Below, one piece after another: positions 5,762-11,630 of a DNA stretch of 12,856 nt (positions are counted from its first letter, which is position 1; each line of letters opens with the position of its first letter). The DNA lies in NCBI GenBank assembly GCA_036406615.1, contig DASXAQ010000122.1, positions 1-12,856 of the forward strand, written 5' to 3'. The position numbers were made by a program, and so were the translations under genes. The notes beneath the pieces were generated by a model that saw nothing but the letters and a program-made list of their open reading frames with translations, had not been told where the DNA came from and did no database searches. The stretch is from DASXAQ01 sp036406615. Lineage in GTDB: Bacteria > Actinomycetota > UBA4738.

Positions 5762-6583
5762 ATGGCGGAGTTGAAGGGCTTCATGCCCCCGCGGTCGCCG
5801 GAAGGCCGGGCGACGATCGTCCCGGCGCCGCCGTGGCACTACTCCGGCGACCTCCTGACGGTCGAGTACCGTACCGACCCCGCGGCGATCGCCGCGCTGC
5901 TCCCGGACCCGATCGAGCCGGCCGCCGAGGACCCGGGCGCCGTCGCGGTGATCTTCGCCGACTGGCAGTCGTGCTCGGACTCGTTCGAGGAGCTGCTGGA
6001 CCCCGTGCGCTCGCAGTACAAGGAGTGCTTCGTCGTCGTGCGCTGCACGTACCGGGGCGAGACCTACTCGCGCTGCGTGTACATCTGGGTGGATCGCGAT
6101 TTCGCGCTCGCCCGCGGCTGGCACCAGGGGTATCCAAAGAAGATGGGGTCGGTGCACCTGACGCGGCCCGTGACGGTCGGCAGGGCCGGGCCGCGGCTTC
6201 GCCCCGGCGCGCGGTTCGGCGCCACGCTGGCGGCGGGGGACCGCCGGCTGATCGAGGCGCGCCTGACGCTGTCGGGGCCGTCGGAGACGAACGGCTTCGT
6301 GAACGCGCTGCCGATGGTGCACAGCCGGCTGCTGCCCTCGATCGAGGAAGGCGCTGCGCCTTCCATGGACGAGATCGTGACCATGCGCGGCTACGACGCC
6401 GAGCTGTCGCCCGCGTGGACCGGTGACGCAGAGGTCACGCTGTTCGATTCGCCCACCGAAGAGCTGGCCGCCATCCGGCCGCGCGAGATCATCGGCGGCT
6501 ACTACCGCAGCGTCGGCGTGTCGTGGAACGGTGGCACCGTGCTCGAGGACGCCCGCCGCCAGGAGTCGCTCTCCGCCGACTGA
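5762..6583 (+). CDS. Acetoacetate decarboxylase-like (ADC superfamily) protein
   Basis: A 273-residue member of the acetoacetate decarboxylase fold family. The adjacent lysines of the active site are preserved in HQGYPKKMGS: K126 would be the Schiff-base lysine and K127 the neighbour that lowers its pKa (K115/K116 in the clostridial enzyme). E88 in QYKECFVVVRC fits the conserved active-site glutamate. The residue before the lysine motif is unlike true decarboxylases (GWHQG rather than the usual RE.GG), and I cannot place an equivalent of the substrate-binding arginine near the N-terminus. Some ADC-like relatives, such as Swit_4259, are aldolase-dehydratases, so decarboxylation should not be assumed. 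The ATG start is preceded by TAGTAT at leaderless spacing. It is divergent from the FAH-family gene and ends 21 nt before the convergent HNH gene. Confidence 0.85.
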   Translation: MAELKGFMPPRSPEGRATIVPAPPWHYSGDLLTVEYRTDPAAIAALLPDPIEPAAEDPGAVAVIFADWQSCSDSFEELLDPVRSQYKECFVVVRCTYRGETYSRCVYIWVDRDFALARGWHQGYPKKMGSVHLTRPVTVGRAGPRLRPGARFGATLAAGDRRLIEARLTLSGPSETNGFVNALPMVHSRLLPSIEEGAAPSMDEIVTMRGYDAELSPAWTGDAEVTLFDSPTEELAAIRPREIIGGYYRSVGVSWNGGTVLEDARRQESLSAD

Positions 6584-6604
6584 CGTTGCCGGCACCCACG
6601 GCGA

Positions 6605-7828
6605 TCAGAGCCGCGGAGGCGCCCGATCATCAAGGACCGAACCGTCGGGTCGTCGAAACACCGGCTCGCCGTTCTCCATTGATAGCCGGAACCCACTCGT
6701 TCCGTGGACCATCCGGTGATGGCGCCTGCACAGCAGCACGAGGTTGCCAAGCGCAGTGACGCCGCCGTCGGCCCAGTGCACCACGTGGTGGGCATCGCAC
6801 CATGCCTCCGGTCGGTCGCACGACGGGAACCGGCACTGGCGATCGCGGGCCGCCACGGCCCTTCGAAGCCCCGCCGGCACCACCGCCGTCCTCCTCCCGA
6901 CGTCGAGCGGCTCCGAGCGCGGCCCCATGACGATGCGCGAGATCGACGCGTCACAGGCGATGCGCCGCGCCACCCCGGGCGTCACCGGGCCGGCGTCCTG
7001 CAGCGCACAGGGCTCGGGCGACCCGGTTGCATCACCGTTGCTCACCGCATGGCCGCGAAGCGCGTCCAGTCCCACGGTCAAGGTGACATGCGGGCGCTCT
7101 CCCGCCACGGCGGGACGGTCCTTGCGGTCAAGCCACTGCCGGCAGATCTCCCCGAGCGCATCGGCCCGGCGCTGCCCCGGAGTCCGAGGGCCCACGGCGC
7201 CTCCCGCACGGACCTCCGCGTCCACGACCGCCCGAAGCGCCGTGATCAGGCTCTGTCCGGTCTCCGGATCCAGGTCCCCGTCGACCCGGACCATCCCGAA
7301 GGCTGTGGCCGACACCGACAGCCGCCGCTGGTCGTGCCGCTCGTCGGCTGCGCGCTCGGCTCGTGCGGCATCGGCCGCCTGGCGCCAATACCTGACGGCG
7401 TAGGCGAACTCACGCGGCATCAGGGCTTTGGCCGCCTCCACCAGCATCGGCTCGGCCTCGGCGAACAGCTCGGGGTGGGTGTCGTGGGCAGTGGTGAGGA
7501 CCCGGACCGCCGAGGCAGAGATCTCGCCCTCGCCGTAGGCATCGCGAACCACCGGCATGTCCTCCAGGGCACAAGCCGTCTTGACCTGCTCGGTCGATGC
7601 CGCGTGGGACTCGCGCGCGTGCACCGCAAGCCACGACGCCGCGGACCAGAACCCGTCCCGGCTGAAGGCGTGTCGATCGTCGATCTTGGCCAGCAGCTTC
7701 AGCCAGTGGGCCTGCATCGCCCGGCAAGCCCAGGTGAACTCGTCGAACTCTTCCTCGAGGCCGGCGTCCGACAGCCCGTCGACTTCCCGTGAGCAGAGGT
7801 CCTCAACGGCTGATCGGATCGAACTCAT
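6605..7828 (-). CDS. DUF222 / HNH endonuclease domain protein (13E12-repeat family)
   Basis: A 407-residue protein of the 13E12-repeat type that is multiplied in many actinobacterial genomes. The N-terminal two thirds is the mostly helical DUF222 region. The C-terminal HNH nuclease module begins with CRFPSC (332-337) and continues with CDAHH (344-348), a GN at 361-362 and the CRRHHRMVH segment (367-375). Cysteines 332, 337, 344 and 367 could bind a structural zinc, and the His pair 347-348, N362 and H371 fit the HNH metal site. The module appears intact, so nuclease activity is plausible, but the biological role of this family is unsettled. It is a solitary gene with its own promoter and no terminal repeats, so evidence of mobility is only by family reputation. 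ATG 7828 is favoured by the -10 box exactly 6 nt upstream. Confidence 0.92.
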   Translation of the reverse strand: MSSIRSAVEDLCSREVDGLSDAGLEEEFDEFTWACRAMQAHWLKLLAKIDDRHAFSRDGFWSAASWLAVHARESHAASTEQVKTACALEDMPVVRDAYGEGEISASAVRVLTTAHDTHPELFAEAEPMLVEAAKALMPREFAYAVRYWRQAADAARAERAADERHDQRRLSVSATAFGMVRVDGDLDPETGQSLITALRAVVDAEVRAGGAVGPRTPGQRRADALGEICRQWLDRKDRPAVAGERPHVTLTVGLDALRGHAVSNGDATGSPEPCALQDAGPVTPGVARRIACDASISRIVMGPRSEPLDVGRRTAVVPAGLRRAVAARDRQCRFPSCDRPEAWCDAHHVVHWADGGVTALGNLVLLCRRHHRMVHGTSGFRLSMENGEPVFRRPDGSVLDDRAPPRL

Positions 7829-7834
7829 GCACGA
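7819..7834. promoter_or_regulatory. Degenerate LexA (SOS) box-like sequence over the HNH start codon
   Basis: On the plus strand this reads TCGAACTCATGCACGA. Compared with the actinobacterial SOS box core CGAAC-N4-GTTCG, the left half is perfect and the right half (GCACG) has two mismatches. It overlaps the ATG and the predicted transcription start, where a repressor would block initiation. Several 13E12-family genes of Mycobacterium tuberculosis are known LexA targets, which is why this was looked for. The match is weak and may be chance. Confidence 0.25.
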
Positions 7835-7942
7835 ACGCTAACACCCGGGTACGACAATCAAGGAACGCGCACATTCGCCTCCGTCCAGTCAGCATGAAGA
7901 CCGAAACGCATTGCGGCACAGTCTGTTTCAGCTACTCGTCGC
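7829..7942. other. Intergenic spacer between the flavoprotein and HNH genes
   Basis: This 114-nt stretch is the longest gene-free interval in the window and is visibly less GC-rich than its surroundings. It contains the HNH promoter. A weak GAAAC/GTTTC inverted repeat (7903-7907 with 7925-7929, 17-nt loop) lies after the flavoprotein stop but is too short to call a terminator. No open frame or RNA gene is recognisable. Confidence 0.6.
7835..7861 (-). promoter_or_regulatory. Promoter of the HNH gene: -35 TTGATT, -10 TAGCGT, leaderless
   Basis: On the minus strand TTGATT (7861-7856) and TAGCGT (7840-7835) are separated by 15 nt, slightly short but acceptable. The -10 box is followed by 6 nt and then the ATG at 7828, so the transcript should start at or next to the start codon. 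No Shine-Dalgarno sequence is present. This is the only site in the window where a recognisable -35 accompanies the leaderless -10. Confidence 0.5.
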
Positions 7943-9556
7943 CTAACCAGCGGCGAGGGCGTTCATCGGGCCGCGCCACCATCGTTCGATCCCGAGATCG
8001 TCGGCGATCACCGTCGCGGCGTTGTACCCGCACGCGCCACCGATCGAGCCGCCCGGGTGCGTCGACGCTCCGCACAGGTACACGTTCTCGAACGCCGTCC
8101 GGTACGGCGGGTACTCGTGGAACGGCCGGAAGATCCCCAGCTGGTCCTGGGACATCTCGCCATGGTTCCAGTCGCCGTGCTTCATCGACGGCATCATGCG
8201 CTCGATGTCGATGGGACTCGAGATGTACCGCCCCACGATGGCTGACGGCTCCAGCCCCGACGCCAGGTACGGCCGCCATCGATCCAGCACGACCTCCGCA
8301 TACGCGAGCTTCTCCGTCTCCCACGCCGCCGGCCCGCCCTCGCGCAGGTCCCACGGCGCGATCTGCTCGACGAAGCACGCCTCCGCGCCCTCGGGCGCGA
8401 GCGAGGGCTCGAACAGCGACGGGTGCACGGTGAACAGCCCCGGCCGCCGCGGCGGCACGCCCAGCCGGCAGTCGCTCGCGTTGTCGTCCAGCACGTCCAG
8501 CGACTCGCACAGCGACACCGCGAAGCAGCGTTCGACCTCCGGATCGTCCGCGGCCGCCTTCCACCGAACCGGCGCCGACAGCGCCAGGTACACGCAGAAC
8601 ATCGACATCACGTCGTACCGCCACCGCTTCACGGCGGGGACGAACGACGCGGGCAGGTCCGCCTCGTCGACCAGCTCCAGGAACGTGTGCCGCGGGTCCA
8701 GGTTCGACAGGAGCACCCCGTCGACCGGCACGCGGGATCCATCGTCGAGTTCGACCTCCCGCGCCACGCCCTCGCCCATGACGATCCGCCGCACCGGCGA
8801 GTTCAGACGAACCTCGCCGCCGTGCGCCTCCAGGAACCGAACCATCGCCTGCGCCAGCTTGTTGGATCCCCCAACGCAGATCGCCCACCCGTACGGCTCC
8901 AGCGACCCGGCCAGCATGATCGGGTAGTTCGCGCCAAGGCCGAACACGTCGCCGGTGCCGGCGAGCTGCGCGACCCAGAACCCGAGCCACGTCTGCACCT
9001 CGGGCGACTCGAACAGCGACCGCGCCACGTGGTTCGGCGCGGACAGGAACTGTCGGATCAGCCCAAGCCCCTCGGTCGACCCTTCCAATGGCGCCAGGTC
9101 GCCGGACGGCGGTCCGGGCGGCGAGAACATCGCCGGGATCATCCCCTGCTCCAGCACCTCGCGGTACACGTGCGCGAGGTCGCGGAACGTGTCGGCGTCC
9201 CGCTTCGAGAACCGCGCGACGTTCTCGGCCGTCCGCTCGACGCTCCGCGACAGCACCAGCGCCCGGCCGTCGGGGAACACGTGCGCGAACTGGTTGTCGG
9301 GCCACACGTACTCGGCGCCGTAGCGACGAAGCTCCAGGTCCTCGTACACGGGACCCATGTGGATGATCCCGTGGAAGTTCGAATGGAAGTTGTGCCGAAA
9401 GCCCGGCGCCGCAACCTCTTTCGTGGCGCACCCTCCGCCGGCCACGTCGCGCGCCTCGAGCACCAGGACGCGCTTGCCGGCCTTCGCCAGGTAGCACGCC
9501 GCGGTCAAGCCGTTGTGGCCGCTGCCGACCACGATCACGTCGTACCCGTTGGTCAC
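7943..9556 (-). CDS. FAD-dependent oxidoreductase, PYROXD2 / phytoene-desaturase (CrtI)-like
   Basis: A 537-residue flavoprotein. The N-terminal dinucleotide fold begins at once: YDVIVVGSGHNG (5-16) with the GxGxxG glycines 11, 13 and 16, and Glu34 (VLVLEARD) placed to bind the FAD ribose. GGGCATKE follows at 40-47. The C-terminal FAD signature YLCGASTHPGGSIGG (493-507) and the SPIDIER...MKHGDWNHGE segment are typical of the PYROXD2-like branch of the CrtI family, whose substrates are mostly unknown. This is not a reliable sign of carotenoid synthesis: no other carotenoid gene is nearby. The frame is open back to a GTG at 9595, which would overlap the SDR gene by 20 nt. I prefer GTG 9556 because it has GGGAGG (9567-9562) at 5-nt spacing and places the fold at residue 5. 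It lies 19 nt after the SDR stop, so it is probably in the same operon. Confidence 0.9.
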   Translation of the reverse strand: MTNGYDVIVVGSGHNGLTAACYLAKAGKRVLVLEARDVAGGGCATKEVAAPGFRHNFHSNFHGIIHMGPVYEDLELRRYGAEYVWPDNQFAHVFPDGRALVLSRSVERTAENVARFSKRDADTFRDLAHVYREVLEQGMIPAMFSPPGPPSGDLAPLEGSTEGLGLIRQFLSAPNHVARSLFESPEVQTWLGFWVAQLAGTGDVFGLGANYPIMLAGSLEPYGWAICVGGSNKLAQAMVRFLEAHGGEVRLNSPVRRIVMGEGVAREVELDDGSRVPVDGVLLSNLDPRHTFLELVDEADLPASFVPAVKRWRYDVMSMFCVYLALSAPVRWKAAADDPEVERCFAVSLCESLDVLDDNASDCRLGVPPRRPGLFTVHPSLFEPSLAPEGAEACFVEQIAPWDLREGGPAAWETEKLAYAEVVLDRWRPYLASGLEPSAIVGRYISSPIDIERMMPSMKHGDWNHGEMSQDQLGIFRPFHEYPPYRTAFENVYLCGASTHPGGSIGGACGYNAATVIADDLGIERWWRGPMNALAAG

Positions 9557-9561
9557 GCCTG

Positions 9562-9567
9562 CCTCCC
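9562..9567 (-). promoter_or_regulatory. Ribosome binding site GGGAGG deciding the flavoprotein start
   Basis: GGGAGG on the minus strand lies 5 nt before the GTG at 9556. It is the strongest Shine-Dalgarno match near this gene and argues against the upstream in-frame GTG at 9595. Confidence 0.6.
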
Positions 9568-9575
9568 GAAACAGG

Positions 9576-10322
9576 TCAGTGGAACCGGTGGCCACCGTCG
9601 ACGTTCACAGTTTGGCCGGTGATGAACGACGCGTCCGGGCTCACCAGGTACGCGATCACCTCCGCGATGTCCTCCGGCTGTCCCCGCCGCTTGACCGCTT
9701 GGCCCCCGACGATCTCCTCGAACAGCTCGCCGGCCGGGTCCTCGACCGCCGAGCCCTCGGTCTCGATCAGCCCGGGGGTCACGCAGTTGACCGTGATGCC
9801 GTGCGGTCCGGCCTCGGCCGCCAGCGCGCGCGTGAACCCGACGATCCCGCCCTTGCTCGCGATGTACGCCGACATCTCGGGGTACCCGATGAAGAACGTC
9901 GCCGACGAGACGTTCACGATCCGTCCGTACCCGCGTTCGACCATGTGCCCGTACACCCCATGGCAGCACAGGTAGACGCTGTCCAGGTTCGTCGACAGCA
10001 CGCGGCGCCACTCGTCGAACGTGAGCTGCGGGAACGGCGTGTGCGGGTAGATGCCGGCGTTGTTGACCAGGATGTCGATGCGTTCGTGGGTCGACAGCAC
10101 GACCTGGACCGCGTTGCCGACGTCGTGCTCATCCGACACATCGACCTGCCGGGCCACGGCATCCATCCCCTCGCCCGACAGCGTGACCGCCGCCTTCTCC
10201 GCCGCCTCGCCGTCCAGATCGAACAGCACCACCCGGGCCCCGTCCGCCGCCAGCCGCCGCGCCGTCGCGAATCCGATGCCCCGGGCGCCGCCCGTGACGA
10301 CGGCCACCTGCCCGTCGAGCAC
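9576..10322 (-). CDS. Short-chain dehydrogenase/reductase (SDR), classical type, probably NAD(H)-dependent
   Basis: A 248-residue classical SDR. It has TGGARGIG (10-17), NNAG (87-90), N112, S140, Y153 and K157 (YIASK), so the catalytic tetrad is complete. Asp35 at the end of beta-strand 2 (VVLFDLDG) favours NAD(H), unlike the other SDR of this window. The C-terminus VNVDGGHRFH is typical of FabG-like and 3-hydroxyacyl or alcohol dehydrogenases. The frame stays open far upstream through the amidase gene, but that part is a shadow. The start is GTG 10322, whose first base is the last base of the amidase TAG (TAGTG), a 1-nt overlap indicating coupled translation. It sits between the amidase and the flavoprotein genes. 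It may oxidise an alcohol released or formed in the same pathway. Confidence 0.9.
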   Translation of the reverse strand: MLDGQVAVVTGGARGIGFATARRLAADGARVVLFDLDGEAAEKAAVTLSGEGMDAVARQVDVSDEHDVGNAVQVVLSTHERIDILVNNAGIYPHTPFPQLTFDEWRRVLSTNLDSVYLCCHGVYGHMVERGYGRIVNVSSATFFIGYPEMSAYIASKGGIVGFTRALAAEAGPHGITVNCVTPGLIETEGSAVEDPAGELFEEIVGGQAVKRRGQPEDIAEVIAYLVSPDASFITGQTVNVDGGHRFH

Positions 10323-11560
10323 TACTCCTCGCCCCAGTCCGACCACAGGGCCTTGGTCTCGGACCATTCCTCGTCGCCGGTCCGCGAGCCGTCGCCCATC
10401 GGGAAGTACTTCGCCCCCTTGTGGGCCACGGCCGGCGCCGTGTACGTGCCGCGGTCCAGCAGCCGGCGGATGTTCGCCCGGTACACCTTGTCGACGTCCG
10501 CGTGGCGCTTGGGGTCCTGTTCGAGCCACAGGTTGGCCGGGTGGATGGGCTGGTCGTACATGCGCCGGAAGACCTCGGTGCGCAGGTCCTTCATCCAGTT
10601 CGAGTTCAGGTTCATCACGCGGAACTGCCGCAGCGCCTCGACGTCGATCGTTCCGGTGACGAACGTGTTGTAGCCCGACGTGCTGTACGACACTACGTTG
10701 CCCATGTAGTCCACGATGTGCGACTGGCCGCCGCCGATGTCGATCGGGTGGCGCATGCCGGGGTGCAGGAACACCGGCCCGACGTTCGGCGCCACGACGT
10801 ACACGTTGTTGAAGTGCGCGTGCGCGCGGTTCTGCAGCATCCACGTGCCGCCGCCCGGGTAGCCGACGTTCGTCATCGGGACCGCCTCGCTCGGCCGGTA
10901 CACGACCTCGGCGCCGTTGAACGCCAGCGCCCGCACGGCCTCCGGGTACTCGCCGTCACTGCAGCAGATCGTGCCGAGGTTGCCGATGTCTGGCGTGCGC
11001 AGGACCGGGTAGAACGCGTCGATCCCGTCGCCGAACAGCTCGACCCACCGGTCGTAGACGTCGTGGGGGGTGCACGAGCGCTCGCGGCACCACAGGTGGT
11101 TCTTCGCGGCCTTGTGCACGACCCTCCCGCGAGGCGAGATCACGAACAGCGTGTTGAAGTACCGGTCGGGCATGACCTCCGGCCAGCGCGCCTTGCACTG
11201 GACGACGAGATACGTCTGGTAGTGCTTCGCGAGGGCGCCCAGCAGTTCGGTCTCCTCGCCGGGGACGTCGATGAACAGCTCGCGCGCCGCGGTCACGTGC
11301 GGCACGTCGAACGCCTCGTCGGTGAATCCGGTCAGCGCGCCCTCGGCCAGCGCGACGAGCCTGATCGGCATGTTGATGCTGATGACGCCGAACGCCGCGT
11401 GGATGGCGTCCTCGACGGTGGCCAGGTTGCGCCGGATGTGCTTACGCTCGCCGACCCCGTACACCACGGTCGACAGGCCGACCGCCAGGTAAGGCGCGAT
11501 CGGCTTCGGCGGCGCGGGTTTCGATGGGACGGAGCGCTTCGACGTGCGCTTGGCGGGCAT
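10322..11560 (-). CDS. Nitrilase-superfamily amidohydrolase (carbon-nitrogen hydrolase)
   Basis: A 412-residue C-N hydrolase. The Glu-Lys-Cys triad is visible: E73 in LALAEGALTGF, K153 in HKAAKNHLW and C200 in LGTICCSDGEYPEAVRAL. The CCSDGEYPE elbow followed by NGAEVVYRPSE resembles the aliphatic amidase/formamidase and carbamoyl-amide hydrolase branches more than true nitrilases, so amide hydrolysis is more likely than nitrile hydrolysis. The substrate is not identifiable. At about 410 residues it is longer than the usual 260-350, because of a Lys/Pro-rich tail of about 22 residues at the N-terminus and about 90 extra C-terminal residues. An upstream in-frame ATG at 11614 exists, but it precedes the likely promoter. 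ATG 11560 has GGGAGGA 5 nt upstream and is preferred. First gene of the three-gene leftward operon. Confidence 0.9.
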   Translation of the reverse strand: MPAKRTSKRSVPSKPAPPKPIAPYLAVGLSTVVYGVGERKHIRRNLATVEDAIHAAFGVISINMPIRLVALAEGALTGFTDEAFDVPHVTAARELFIDVPGEETELLGALAKHYQTYLVVQCKARWPEVMPDRYFNTLFVISPRGRVVHKAAKNHLWCRERSCTPHDVYDRWVELFGDGIDAFYPVLRTPDIGNLGTICCSDGEYPEAVRALAFNGAEVVYRPSEAVPMTNVGYPGGGTWMLQNRAHAHFNNVYVVAPNVGPVFLHPGMRHPIDIGGGQSHIVDYMGNVVSYSTSGYNTFVTGTIDVEALRQFRVMNLNSNWMKDLRTEVFRRMYDQPIHPANLWLEQDPKRHADVDKVYRANIRRLLDRGTYTAPAVAHKGAKYFPMGDGSRTGDEEWSETKALWSDWGEE

Positions 11561-11597
11561 GGCGATCCTCCCGGAGGGCGAGGCGACGGTCCGCGCT

Positions 11598-11603
11598 AGC
11601 GTA
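11598..11603 (-). promoter_or_regulatory. Possible -10 element (TACGCT) for the amidase-SDR-flavoprotein operon
   Basis: TACGCT on the minus strand fits TAnnnT. It lies in the 70-nt gap after pckA and would give a leader of about 30 nt that carries the GGGAGGA ribosome binding site at 11572-11566. No clear -35 box is seen 16-18 nt upstream. It also argues against the in-frame ATG at 11614, which would lie upstream of the transcription start. Confidence 0.4.
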
Positions 11604-11630
11604 CCCGCCCGCACTGAACCGCGCCCGAGC

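Noticed and set aside
7903..7929. GAAAC/GTTTC inverted repeat after the flavoprotein gene as a terminator
   Set aside because: Only a 5-bp stem with a 17-nt loop and no T-run; too weak to report as a terminator.
7943..9556. Carotenoid biosynthesis locus based on the phytoene-desaturase-like protein
   Set aside because: No crtB, crtE or other carotenoid gene is nearby, and the C-terminal motifs fit the PYROXD2-like branch rather than true phytoene desaturases.
8423..9622. Long plus-strand frames opposite the FAD oxidoreductase
   Set aside because: Composition is His/Arg/Val/Gln-heavy without motifs. The minus strand carries the complete flavoprotein with both FAD signatures.
10322..10844. 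N-terminal extension of the second SDR, whose frame is open into the amidase gene
   Set aside because: The upstream part is a shadow of the amidase C-terminus. The SDR fold begins at VLDGQVAVVTGG, and the GTG at 10322 gives a normal SDR length.
11567..11577. Near-palindrome CCTCC/GGAGG around the amidase ribosome binding site as an RNA switch
   Set aside because: The two arms are separated by one base, too close to form a hairpin, and no larger structured leader is visible in the roughly 30-nt untranslated region.
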